NCBI RefSeq assembly: GCF_006491645.1
Contig: NZ_VDCZ01000002.1
Location: 1 to 64,000 of the forward strand
Length of the DNA: 64,000 bases
From: Flavobacterium profundi
Lineage (GTDB): Bacteria > Bacteroidota > Bacteroidia > Flavobacteriales > Flavobacteriaceae
Reading direction: 5' to 3'
A model generated the notes under the pieces. That model had not been told where the DNA came from. It searched no databases and worked only from the letters and a program-made list of their open reading frames with translations. How positions within the stretch are numbered: position 1 is the stretch's first letter; each line of letters starts with the position of its first letter. Made by a program: the position numbers and the translations under genes. Shown piece by piece: positions 7,814 to 16,076 of the stretch.

Positions 7814-10012
7814 ATGGAAATGCAACAATTTTATTACGATAACAAAATTGTAAAGAAATTCCTTTATGCAAGTATCTTGTTTGGAGTTGTAGGTATGCTC
7901 GTTGGTCTCACAGTTGCCTTTATGTTTCTTTTTCCAAATATGACCGATGGAATTTCATGGTTAAGTTTTGGAAGATTAAGACCATTACACACGAATGCAG
8001 TTATCTTTGCCTTTGTAGGTAACGCTATCTTTGCAGGAGTTTATTATTCGTTACAACGCTTACTAAAAACCAGAATGTATAGCGATGTATTAAGTAATAT
8101 TAATTTCTGGGGTTGGCAGTTAATTATTGTTGCTGCAGCTATTACGTTACCTTTAGGTTATACTACATCCAAAGAGTATGCAGAATTAGAATGGCCCATA
8201 GATATCGCCATCGCTGTCATTTGGGTAGTATTTGGAATTAATATGATTATGACGATTTTAAGAAGAAGAGAACGTCATTTATATGTAGCGATTTGGTTTT
8301 ATATAGCTACTTTTGTAACGGTTGCTGTACTACACATTTTTAATAGTTTGGAAGTACCTGTTTCTGCTTTAAAAAGTTATTCAGTGTATGCAGGTGTACA
8401 AGATGCTTTAGTACAATGGTGGTATGGTCATAATGCAGTGGCTTTCTTTTTAACCACTCCTTTTCTTGGATTGATGTATTATTTTGTACCAAAAGCAGCC
8501 AATCGACCTGTCTATTCTTATCGATTATCAATTATTCACTTTTGGTCCTTAATTTTTATTTATATCTGGGCGGGTCCACACCATTTATTATACACCGCTT
8601 TACCAGACTGGGCTCAAAATTTAGGAGTTGTATTTTCTATAATGCTTATTGCTCCTTCTTGGGGAGGAATGATTAATGGTTTATTAACCTTAAGAGGTGT
8701 TTGGGATAAAGTGAGAACCGAACCTGTTTTAAAGTTTTTTGTAGTAGGTATCACAGGATATGGAATGGCAACTTTTGAAGGACCGATGTTATCTCTTAAA
8801 AATGTAAATGCCATTGCTCACTTTACAGATTGGATTGTAGCTCACGTACACGTAGGTGCATTAGCATGGAACGGTTTCATGACGTTTGGTATGATTTATT
8901 GGTTGGTTCCAAGAATGACTAAAACCAAATTATATTCTACAGCATTAGCTAATTTCCATTTTTGGATAGGTACTTTAGGTATTATTTTATATGCGTTACC
9001 AATGTATGTTGCTGGTTTTACACAAGCTTCTATGTGGAAACAGTTTCAACCAAATGGAACCTTACAATATGGAAATTTCTTAGAAACAGTTACTGAAATT
9101 ATGCCTATGTATTTAATGAGAGCTATTGGAGGAACTCTATTTGTAATTGGATTACTAGTATTAGTATATAATGTAGCTCGTACTGTAATGGCTGGAAAAC
9201 CAGTAGAAGATGAATTAGCTGAAGCACCTGCTTTAACTAAAATTGCTTCTGGAAGATTAAAAGGTGAGAAATTCCACCCTTGGTTAGAGAGAAAACCCAT
9301 TCAGTTGACCATTTTAGCAACGATTGCGATTTTAATTGGAGGTATTTTACAAATTGTACCAACTATCATGGTGAAATCTAATATACCAACCATTGCTAGT
9401 GTAAAACCCTATACTCCTTTAGAATTGGAAGGTAGAGATATTTATATTAGAGAAGGCTGTAATAATTGTCACTCTCAAATGGTACGACCTTTCCGCTCTG
9501 AAGTAGTTCGTTATGGAGAATATTCAAAAGCGGGAGAATTTGTGTATGACCATCCTTTCTTGTGGGGTTCTAAACGTACAGGTCCAGATTTAGCTCGTGA
9601 AGGAGTTTCTGGTAAACCAAATAACGGTGGACGTTCAGACGATTGGCACTTTAACCATTTATGGGATCCGCAAAGTACTTCTTCTGGTTCTATTATGCCG
9701 GGTTATAAATGGGTAATTCGAAATACATTAGATACTTCTACAACACAAGAGAAAATGAAGGTTATGCAACAATTAGGTGTTCCTTATACAGATGAGGAAG
9801 TGAAAAATGCTTATAAAACTATGGAAGAACAAGCAGCTAAAATTGAAGCAAATCTGATGAAAAATGAAGATATCAAGAAATCTTTTGACGAACAAAAAGC
9901 AACAAGTGGTACTGCCTTTGTACCAGTTAAAGACAGAGAAATTACTGCTTTGATTGCTTATTTGCAACGCTTAGGAACTGATATTACAAAAGAAGATAAC
10001 CCTAAAAAATAA
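7814..10012 (+). CDS. ccoNO: cbb3-type cytochrome c oxidase, fused subunits I (CcoN) and II (CcoO)
   Basis: A 732-aa fusion. Residues 1 to about 475 are the 12-helix haem-copper subunit CcoN, with haem/copper histidine regions such as HTNAVIFAFVGN, WYGHNAVAFFLT, GPHHLLYT and HVHVGALAWNGF. A linker and one helix (about 495-515) lead into the CcoO part, a membrane-anchored mono-haem cytochrome c with CNNCH (about 549-553), SQMVRP and the Met-containing IMPGYKW. It is the terminal oxidase core: oxygen reduction at high affinity with proton pumping. CcoN and CcoO are separate in proteobacteria; the fusion is normal for Bacteroidota. Confidence 0.97.
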   Translation: MEMQQFYYDNKIVKKFLYASILFGVVGMLVGLTVAFMFLFPNMTDGISWLSFGRLRPLHTNAVIFAFVGNAIFAGVYYSLQRLLKTRMYSDVLSNINFWGWQLIIVAAAITLPLGYTTSKEYAELEWPIDIAIAVIWVVFGINMIMTILRRRERHLYVAIWFYIATFVTVAVLHIFNSLEVPVSALKSYSVYAGVQDALVQWWYGHNAVAFFLTTPFLGLMYYFVPKAANRPVYSYRLSIIHFWSLIFIYIWAGPHHLLYTALPDWAQNLGVVFSIMLIAPSWGGMINGLLTLRGVWDKVRTEPVLKFFVVGITGYGMATFEGPMLSLKNVNAIAHFTDWIVAHVHVGALAWNGFMTFGMIYWLVPRMTKTKLYSTALANFHFWIGTLGIILYALPMYVAGFTQASMWKQFQPNGTLQYGNFLETVTEIMPMYLMRAIGGTLFVIGLLVLVYNVARTVMAGKPVEDELAEAPALTKIASGRLKGEKFHPWLERKPIQLTILATIAILIGGILQIVPTIMVKSNIPTIASVKPYTPLELEGRDIYIREGCNNCHSQMVRPFRSEVVRYGEYSKAGEFVYDHPFLWGSKRTGPDLAREGVSGKPNNGGRSDDWHFNHLWDPQSTSSGSIMPGYKWVIRNTLDTSTTQEKMKVMQQLGVPYTDEEVKNAYKTMEEQAAKIEANLMKNEDIKKSFDEQKATSGTAFVPVKDREITALIAYLQRLGTDITKEDNPKK

Positions 10013-10017
10013 GAAGT

Positions 10018-10194
10018 ATGTTAAAATTTATCAAACATAATTTAGAAACTATTGCAGGTGTAGAAATTTACCCGATACTTTCCTTAAGCATTTTCTTTAC
10101 GTTCTTCTTAGTGCTATTTATATGGGTTTTTACCTATAAAAAAGAGAAGATTAAAGAATTGAGTGAATTACCTCTTAAGGACAAATTACAATAG
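10018..10194 (+). CDS. ccoQ: CcoQ-like small subunit of cbb3 oxidase
   Basis: A 58-aa protein. It begins MLKFIKHNLETIAG, has one transmembrane helix (about 19-40, ILSLSIFFTFFLVLFIWVF) and then a charged tail. Its place between ccoNO (5 bp upstream) and ccoP, its size and its single helix fit CcoQ/FixQ, which stabilises the oxidase. Sequence conservation in this family is low, so the name rests on context. Confidence 0.85.
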   Translation: MLKFIKHNLETIAGVEIYPILSLSIFFTFFLVLFIWVFTYKKEKIKELSELPLKDKLQ

Positions 10195-10229
10195 TGTATA
10201 TATATCCATTACAAAAATAAATTATATCT

Positions 10230-11192
10230 ATGAAAAATATTATTCCTTCATATGTTAGAGTTCCAGTAATCTTTGCAACGGTGTTTGCAGGAATGGAATA
10301 CTTTATAGATTCTGGTGAAAAGCCCGCTTTTATGGAGTATCCAATGGTGGCTGTTTTCTTATTTGTTTTTCTATTTCTTTTAATAGCAATAGAAATAGTA
10401 ATTAGTGCGGTTGATAAAGTTACCTATCAATTATTAAATGAAGAACAGAAAAAGCAATTGGAAGAAGCGCAAGCACTACCCTTTACAGAAAGTGCCTTCT
10501 ATAAAAATATTATGAAAAAGCTAACGCGTTCAAAAGCTATTGAGCAAGAAGCAGACGTAATGTTAGATCATAATTACGATGGCATTAAAGAATTGGATAA
10601 CGTATTGCCTCCTTGGTGGGTGTACCTTTTTTATGCTTGTATTGTTTTTGCTGTAGTGTATTTGGTACGTTTTCATATTGTAGGTGATTATACACAAAAA
10701 GAAGAATATGAAATGGCGATGCTAGAAGCACAGAAAGAACATGAAGAATATTTGAAAAATGCTCCAGATCCAGTAAATCTTGAAAATGTAATCTTAATGA
10801 CAGATGCTGCTAGTATTGCAGAGGGGAAGAAAATATTTACGGATAATAATTGTGCTTCTTGTCATAAAGAAAATTTAGAAGGAAATATTGGTCCGAACTT
10901 AACAGATGCTTATTGGATTAATGGAGGAGGAATTAAAAACATTTTTAAAGTAATTTCTGAAGGTAGTCCTAAAAATAGTGTAATGGCTCCTTGGAAAGAA
11001 GTTATTAAACCTACCGATATTCAAAAATTAGCCAGTTATATTCTCTCTTTGCAAGGTTCTAATCCTGAAAACGCAAAAGCTCCTGAAGGGGAACTTTGGG
11101 TAGAGAAAACAGCTAATGATACAGTAGAAAATACTACGGAAGAAATAACAGAAGCGGTAACAAAAGTTACTGATTCCATCGTGGCGAAATAG
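10230..11192 (+). CDS. ccoP: cbb3-type cytochrome c oxidase subunit III (CcoP), mono-haem form
   Basis: A 320-aa membrane-anchored cytochrome c. Two N-terminal helices (about 7-25 and 33-55), a cytoplasmic segment and a third helix (LPPWWVYLFYACIVFAVVYL, the CcoP N-terminal domain) lead to one cytochrome c domain with CASCH and the Met ligand in SVMAPW. Only one CxxCH is present, whereas proteobacterial CcoP carries two haems. The tail after about 285 is acidic and low-complexity. It passes electrons toward CcoNO and sits in the same operon. Confidence 0.93.
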   Translation: MKNIIPSYVRVPVIFATVFAGMEYFIDSGEKPAFMEYPMVAVFLFVFLFLLIAIEIVISAVDKVTYQLLNEEQKKQLEEAQALPFTESAFYKNIMKKLTRSKAIEQEADVMLDHNYDGIKELDNVLPPWWVYLFYACIVFAVVYLVRFHIVGDYTQKEEYEMAMLEAQKEHEEYLKNAPDPVNLENVILMTDAASIAEGKKIFTDNNCASCHKENLEGNIGPNLTDAYWINGGGIKNIFKVISEGSPKNSVMAPWKEVIKPTDIQKLASYILSLQGSNPENAKAPEGELWVEKTANDTVENTTEEITEAVTKVTDSIVAK

Positions 11193-11245
11193 TAAATTAG
11201 TGGTGTATTATAAACCTCTTTTTTAACCCAATTTAAATTAACGTT

Positions 11246-12664
11246 ATGTCCAATATACCAGACGAAAGCTTTAGAGATAGCATAGCTACTATAAACGAAG
11301 AAGGAAAACGAAATTTTATTTTTCCTAAAAAACCTTCTGGAAAATATTATGATAAAAGAAAACTGCTGAGCTATTTTCTATTAGCATTTTTATTGTCTGC
11401 TCCATTTTTAAAAATCAATGGCAACCAGTTTTTATTATTTAATGTTTTAGAACGAAAGTTTTCCATTTTTGGGTTTCCGTTTTGGCCACAAGACTTCTAT
11501 ATTTTTGTTTTATCGATGATTATTGGAGTAGTGGGATTAACCTTATTTACAGTAGCTTTTGGTAGAATATTCTGTGGTTGGTTTTGTCCGCAAACCATTT
11601 TTATGGAAATGGTTTTTCGAAGAATTGAATATTGGATTGATGGTGATAGAGGGGCACAAATGCGATTAGCCAAGCAAGATTGGAATGCAGAAAAAATTAG
11701 AAAGAGACTTACAAAATGGTTGGTATTCTTTATCATTTCCTTTCTTATTGCGAATGTTTTTCTAGCCTATTTAATTGGGAGTGATAAACTATTAGAATAC
11801 ATTGAAGAAGGTCCTAGAGAAAATATCAGTACTCTAATTGCTTTATTAATCTTTACTGGCGTATTTTATTTTGTATTTGCCTGGTTTAGAGAACAAGTGT
11901 GTATTATTGCTTGCCCTTATGGAAGAATGCAAGGTGTATTATTAGATAATAAATCCATCAATGTGGCCTATGATCACGTTAGAGGAGAAGGGGAGAAAGG
12001 AAGAGCCAAATGGGATAAAAGAGAAGATCGTGCTGCCTCTGGAAAAGGAGATTGTATCGATTGTAAACAATGCATCGTGGTTTGTCCCACAGGAATTGAT
12101 ATTCGTAATGGAACCCAACTAGAGTGTATCAATTGTACAGCTTGTATCGATGAATGCGATACCATTATGGATAAAGTAGGCTTACCAAAAGGATTAATTC
12201 GGTATGCAAGTGAAGATGAAATTGTAAAAAAGGAAAAGTTCAAACTCACTGCCAGAATGAAAGGTTACATTGCTGTATTAGCTATTCTGATAGGTATTTT
12301 AATTGGTTTGTTGTTTTTACGAAATGATGTTGAAGCCAATGTATTTCGATTACCAGGACAGTTATACGAACAAAAAGGAAATGTAATAAGTAATGTTTTC
12401 ACCTTTAAAATTGTAAATAAAACGGTTAAAGATTTTGAAAATGTTTCTTTTAAACTAGAAAAGCCGGAAGGGGTTATTCGATTGGTAGGAAACAAACACA
12501 TCGTGGTTCAAAAAGAAGATTTATACCAAGGTACTTTGTTTATAGAAATTCCTACAAACGAAGTCAAGAAAGATAAAATGAAAGTAAAAATTGGGGTGTA
12601 CAATGATGGAAAATTAATTGAAACTACCACAACTACTTTCTTAGGACCAAGGTCTTTTAATTAA
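11246..12664 (+). CDS. ccoG: cytochrome oxidase accessory protein CcoG (RdxA/FixG family)
   Basis: A 472-aa polytopic membrane ferredoxin. It carries FCGWFCPQ in the first membrane part, a second CxxxCP motif (CIIACPYGRMQG), and a pair of 4Fe-4S clusters in CIDCKQCIVVCPTGIDIRNG and CINCTACIDECD. A C-terminal helix and an Ig-like periplasmic domain (about 365-472) follow. CcoG is reported to reduce Cu(II) during cbb3 assembly. The gene follows ccoP by 53 bp. Confidence 0.95.
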   Translation: MSNIPDESFRDSIATINEEGKRNFIFPKKPSGKYYDKRKLLSYFLLAFLLSAPFLKINGNQFLLFNVLERKFSIFGFPFWPQDFYIFVLSMIIGVVGLTLFTVAFGRIFCGWFCPQTIFMEMVFRRIEYWIDGDRGAQMRLAKQDWNAEKIRKRLTKWLVFFIISFLIANVFLAYLIGSDKLLEYIEEGPRENISTLIALLIFTGVFYFVFAWFREQVCIIACPYGRMQGVLLDNKSINVAYDHVRGEGEKGRAKWDKREDRAASGKGDCIDCKQCIVVCPTGIDIRNGTQLECINCTACIDECDTIMDKVGLPKGLIRYASEDEIVKKEKFKLTARMKGYIAVLAILIGILIGLLFLRNDVEANVFRLPGQLYEQKGNVISNVFTFKIVNKTVKDFENVSFKLEKPEGVIRLVGNKHIVVQKEDLYQGTLFIEIPTNEVKKDKMKVKIGVYNDGKLIETTTTTFLGPRSFN

Positions 12665-12670
12665 AATAGT

Positions 12671-12771
12671 TGTCACTTCGAGCGCAGTCGAGAAGTTTTG
12701 TTTTTTACACTGGGGTTCTCGATACATTTTTTACTCCATTTCATTACGTAAAAACCACTCGAACTGACGAC
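12671..12771. repeat. interspersed flavobacterial hairpin repeat
   Basis: The left part CACTTCGAGCGCAGTCGAGAAG and the right part CCACTCGAACTGACGAC are imperfectly complementary, with an internal TTCTCGATAC. The same unit occurs at 43014-43068 and in degenerate form near 13411-13437. It forms the false N-terminal extension of the ccoH reading frame. Confidence 0.75.
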
Positions 12772-12828
12772 AGATATAAAATAATAATAGAGAAGACGAT
12801 TATTTCGTTGCTCTTAAAAATAATAAAT

Positions 12829-13275
12829 ATGAAACTAAATTGGGGAACAGGAATTGTAATTGCTTTCGGATTGTTCATGACATTCATCTTGTTTTTTGTG
12901 TTCAAGGTGCAATCCAATTCTAAATACGATAACGAATTGGTAACAGAAAATTATTACCAACAAGAATTAAAGGTACAAGGGAATATCGATAGAGCTTCCA
13001 ATGCGAATGCCTTAGTTAATAAAGTTACAATAGATAAAGTATCGGAAGGCATTCAAATTACCTTTCCAAAAGATTTTGATTACACTGCCATTACTGGAAA
13101 AGTGTCCTTATATAGACCGTCTAACCAGAAATTAGATGCTGAAATGGAAATTTCATTGTCTTCTTCAAATTTGCTCATACCTAAAAGTAATTTGGTAGGC
13201 GGTCTTTGGGACATAACCATTGAGTGGGAATATAAGGGAGTTCCATATCGAAACAAACAGTCGATTTATTATTAG
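12829..13275 (+). CDS. ccoH: FixH/CcoH-family cbb3 oxidase assembly protein
   Basis: 148 residues from the ATG at 12829. One transmembrane helix (about 6-25, TGIVIAFGLFMTFILFFVF) is followed by KVQ and the family-typical ELVTENYYQQELKVQ, then a periplasmic beta domain with GLWDITIEWEYKG. CcoH interacts with the oxidase during assembly. A longer frame begins at 12670, but its extra 53 residues are encoded by an interspersed hairpin repeat, so the internal ATG is chosen. Confidence 0.92.
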   Translation: MKLNWGTGIVIAFGLFMTFILFFVFKVQSNSKYDNELVTENYYQQELKVQGNIDRASNANALVNKVTIDKVSEGIQITFPKDFDYTAITGKVSLYRPSNQKLDAEMEISLSSSNLLIPKSNLVGGLWDITIEWEYKGVPYRNKQSIYY

Positions 13276-13316
13276 TCAAAAGTCGAAAGTCGAACTTTGA
13301 AAGTTGAAAGTTGACA
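13275..13316 (+). repeat. degenerate heptamer repeat (GTCGAAA type)
   Basis: Six units of seven bases follow the ccoH stop codon: GTCAAAA, GTCGAAA, GTCGAAC, TTTGAAA, GTTGAAA, GTTGACA. The same unit, better conserved, lies at 17501-17545. The rest of 13317-13545 holds a degenerate copy of the TTCGAG repeat and no gene. Confidence 0.7.
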
Positions 13317-13545
13317 GCTGAACGATACAAAAGCATTATTATTTTTTTAGAAGCACAGTAAATGTACTTCGGTAAAATAATCGTCCCGCTTTTCACTGTA
13401 TCTTTTCTTTTTGTCACTTTGAGCACACTCGAAAAGCAAAAAGAAAAGGATGCCGTTATAATCGGGGCTAAAAATCACGTTTCTACTTTTAAACACAAAC
13501 ACATAACACATAACACATAACTCACAACAGTTAACAGTCAAAAAA

Positions 13546-14247
13546 ATGCTTTACACCGCTATTCTATTTGGTTTAATCAGTAGTTTTCACTGCATAGGCA
13601 TGTGCGGACCTATTGCTATGATGTTGCCTGTAGATCGCAATAATAAAGCAAAGAAAACAATACAAATTCTAGTGTATCATTTAGGCAGATTGTTTGCTTA
13701 TAGTTCTTTAGGATTGGTTTTTGGGGTATTGGGTAAAGGTTTTTTCTTGGCAGGGATGCAACAGCAATTATCGATTATTGTAGGTGTACTTATGATTTTC
13801 ATTGCACTCCTTCCAGAAAAAACTTTAGCCCAATATAATTTTTCAAGACCTGTTTATAAGATCATTTCAAAAGTAAAAAGTAGCTTAGGAAAGCAGTTTA
13901 AAAAGAAATCCTATTCATCTTTGTTTACGATTGGATTACTAAACGGATATTTACCTTGCGGAATGGTTTATGTAGCCCTTTTTGGCGCCTTGGCTATGCC
14001 TAATATACAATATAGTATTTTCTATATGGTACTCTACGGTTTAGGAACCGTTCCTTTGATGAGCTTGGTGGTTATGCTCTCCAATTTAATTACAAATCCT
14101 ATAAGAAATTCCATTCAGAAAGCTATTCCAATTCTTGCAGTTTGTATTGGAGTTTTATTTATAATAAGAGGTTTAGGCTTAAATATTCCGTATGTTTCTC
14201 CTAGTACGACTAGTCTTTTTGTACAAGCAGAAGCCAATTGTCATTAG
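13546..14247 (+). CDS. SafE/UreH-like sulfite exporter-type membrane protein in the cco locus
   Basis: A 233-aa polytopic membrane protein with about six helices. The start LYTAILFGLISSFHCIGMCGPIAM has the HCxGMCGP motif, repeated in degenerate form as LNGYLPCGMVYVALFGAL; this two-fold CG motif marks the SafE/DsbD-like family. Homologues commonly close cco operons in Bacteroidota and are suspected of metal or thiol transport for oxidase maturation. That role is inferred from context only. It ends 69 bp before a long inverted repeat. Confidence 0.8.
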   Translation: MLYTAILFGLISSFHCIGMCGPIAMMLPVDRNNKAKKTIQILVYHLGRLFAYSSLGLVFGVLGKGFFLAGMQQQLSIIVGVLMIFIALLPEKTLAQYNFSRPVYKIISKVKSSLGKQFKKKSYSSLFTIGLLNGYLPCGMVYVALFGALAMPNIQYSIFYMVLYGLGTVPLMSLVVMLSNLITNPIRNSIQKAIPILAVCIGVLFIIRGLGLNIPYVSPSTTSLFVQAEANCH

Positions 14248-14315
14248 ATAGGAATGGTTTAAGATTGTTTAAGGTTGTTTTGTAAAAGTGATTAATTACT
14301 CGCAATCTTGTCACC

Positions 14316-14375
14316 CTGTAAGGGTCTCATTCAGCAAGTAATATTATGTGTGTGCTACTCATGAGATGCTTACAG
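14316..14375. repeat. imperfect inverted repeat between convergent genes
   Basis: Arms CTGTAAGGGTCTCAT (14316-14330) and ATGAGATGCTTACAG (14361-14375) pair in 13 of 15 positions across a 30-nt loop. It lies between the ends of 13546-14247 (+) and 14378-14920 (-). There is no clear T-run, so it looks more like an interspersed palindromic element than a classical terminator. Confidence 0.6.
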
Positions 14376-14377
14376 CA

Positions 14378-14920
14378 TTAAAAGTTTGTGAATCCTTTTC
14401 TAGTTTTATACAAATAATACTTAAAACGATATAAAAAAAGATTCCATTCATATCTTATTCCACCTAATTGCCAATTAACATCAAACTTCTTTTTTTCTTT
14501 TATAGGCTTTCCAATAGAACTTAAATAAGGAGGTATAGCCACTTTACAATGCCACATGGAATCATTGTTCTTTATCGTTTCATAGAAATCTTTAGTATGA
14601 GAAGTTTTTAGAAAATATTTAATCTCAATAATGGTTTTATCTTTTGTAGCCTTATAAATGTAGAAATTTATATCATACAGATTAGTATAAAGTAAAGCTA
14701 AATCTTGAGTAATTTCTTCTAAATGTTTAGGAGTTTTAACTTCATTAACTTTTTTTCTAATTTTATTTTTTTCAAATAAAATTTTACCAATAGTTTCATC
14801 AATTTCCGATAATATATAATAGCAATTTTTAGAAAGGGTATTCCAGCAAAAATCACTAGCCATAGTAATTAAGCGTGAAGTTGCATCGGTTATTTTGTTT
14901 TCTAAATTTTCTTTATTCAT
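14378..14920 (-). CDS. hypothetical protein
   Basis: 180 residues, not recognised. It is mostly helical and rich in Lys, Ile and Asn, with no signal peptide or clear membrane helix. The centre (about 80-100) is Tyr- and Ile-rich (LYTNLYDINFYIYKATKDK) and the C-terminus carries WQLGGIRYEWNLFLYRFKYYLYKTRKG. It lies 17 bp downstream of the lipoprotein gene on the same strand, so the two are probably one transcript. Base composition is more AT-rich than the cco genes, which suggests an accessory pair. Confidence 0.6.
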   Translation of the reverse strand: MNKENLENKITDATSRLITMASDFCWNTLSKNCYYILSEIDETIGKILFEKNKIRKKVNEVKTPKHLEEITQDLALLYTNLYDINFYIYKATKDKTIIEIKYFLKTSHTKDFYETIKNNDSMWHCKVAIPPYLSSIGKPIKEKKKFDVNWQLGGIRYEWNLFLYRFKYYLYKTRKGFTNF

Positions 14921-14937
14921 AAGAGTAAATAGTAACT

Positions 14938-15507
14938 TTATTCAATATTAGATATAATTATTTCATTAATAAGCTCATTTTCAAACTCTAATACGTTTCT
15001 TTTTTTGTCATTGATAAAAGTTACAGATTGAATTTTTGGAAAACCTCTAAAATAATAATCAAGATAACGAATAAATATACCATCTTTTGATTTAATGTCT
15101 TTCATACTGAAAACTAAATTTAACCTTTGAATAAAATTTTTAGAATTTGTAAGTTTTCCTATTTCAGAAATGTATTTTTCAGTCTTTTCTTCATAAGTCT
15201 TTCCTGTTTTTGAATAGACATCACCATCAAAAAACAATTCACTTCCATTTTGTTTCATTTGATTTTCAATGGTTTCTAAATATTCAAAATAGTGTTTTGA
15301 TAAACTATCGCAGTCTTTAATTTTATTAAATGCATTTGCATTTTTTAACTTAACCAGTTTAAGTTTAATATTATCAAGTAAACTTTTGTTGTATGTATTG
15401 TTTTCTGCAATATGTAATTCGTAGGTAGTCTCATATATTTTCTCTAAATTCATTTCAGAATTACATGAAATTAATAGAAAAGGGAGTGCTAAAAAGAGTT
15501 TTTTCAT
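14938..15507 (-). CDS. hypothetical lipoprotein
   Basis: 189 residues from the ATG at 15507; a TTG two codons upstream opens the same frame but the ATG gives a normal signal peptide. Residues 1-15 form a lipoprotein signal with lipobox LLISC. The mature part is charged and helical (LKLVKLKNANAFNKIKDCDS, YFEYLETIENQMKQNG) with no recognised domain. It is the first of a two-gene unit with 14378-14920. Function unknown. Confidence 0.65.
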   Translation of the reverse strand: MKKLFLALPFLLISCNSEMNLEKIYETTYELHIAENNTYNKSLLDNIKLKLVKLKNANAFNKIKDCDSLSKHYFEYLETIENQMKQNGSELFFDGDVYSKTGKTYEEKTEKYISEIGKLTNSKNFIQRLNLVFSMKDIKSKDGIFIRYLDYYFRGFPKIQSVTFINDKKRNVLEFENELINEIIISNIE

Positions 15508-15643
15508 TATCAATGTATGTTTTTAGGAATATTGAATATAACTTATTCAATAGTAAATATAACTTTTTACTCTTTATTGTAAAAAAATAATAGTAGAAGA
15601 CTGTTCTAAAAAGTTTTATTTCTAGGAAATACACAAGTCAAAA

Positions 15644-15894
15644 ACCTAAAATTTTAAGTCTTTAGGATAAAATTTTAAGCTGTAAACATAAAACTTTAGG
15701 TCCTTGAGGTAAAATTTTACGTCCATGAGGGTAAAATTTTACGTCTCCCTACGTAAAATTTTAGGTTCCGAACCTAAAATTTTGGGTCTAGGACGTAAAA
15801 GTTTAGGTTATCTAGCGTAAAAGTTTAGGTTACCCAACGTAAAATTTTGGGTTAAAAACCTAAAACGACCACTTCAGGACCTAAAAATAGGGGT
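15644..15894. repeat. array of twelve 16-bp A4T4 palindromes at 21-22 bp period
   Basis: Units start at 15644, 15665, 15686, 15707, 15729, 15751, 15772, 15793, 15815, 15837, 15858 and 15879. The consensus is ACSTAAAATTTTASGT (for example ACGTAAAATTTTAGGT at 15751), separated by 5-6 nt of unrelated sequence. Ten units are well conserved, the last two degenerate. Steps are 21 or 22 bp, average about 21.4, close to two helical turns. Spacers are far too short for CRISPR. A4T4 tracts phased with the helix are known to curve DNA, so a bent protein-binding array is the leading guess. Confidence 0.9.
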
Positions 15895-15917
15895 TTAAGT
15901 TAATGAATAAGGTGTTC

Positions 15918-16069
15918 GATGATTCGATTATTTGATGGTTGGATGATTCGATGGTTGCATTTTTAGATTGTTTGATAAATAGTTATAGATAATAAAACTA
16001 TTTTTTAAAATTGTTTTAATTTCTTAAATCTATGTTCCCAATATCGAACTATCTAACAATCGAATCATC
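15918..16069. repeat. inverted pair of GATGATTCGATT units
   Basis: GATGATTCGATT at 15918-15929 (with further GATTCGAT-type copies to 15955) is answered by its reverse complement AATCGAATCATC at 16058-16069, just past the hemN stop codon. The intervening DNA is AT-rich. It resembles a decayed interspersed element rather than a terminator. Confidence 0.6.
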
Positions 16070-16076
16070 AATAAAT

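Larger units (their letters stand above)
15508..16076. other. 569-bp intergenic region without genes
   Basis: It holds an AT-rich stretch (15508-15640), the 12-unit palindrome array (15644-15894) and an inverted pair of GATGATTCGATT units (15918-15929 and 16058-16069). No ORF or RNA gene is apparent. Confidence 0.8.

Noticed and set aside
12670..12828. 53-residue N-terminal extension of CcoH
   Set aside because: This DNA is an interspersed hairpin repeat; the internal ATG at 12829 begins with a normal CcoH helix.
15644..15894. CRISPR array
   Set aside because: Spacers are only 5-6 nt and the unit is a palindrome; no cas genes are present.
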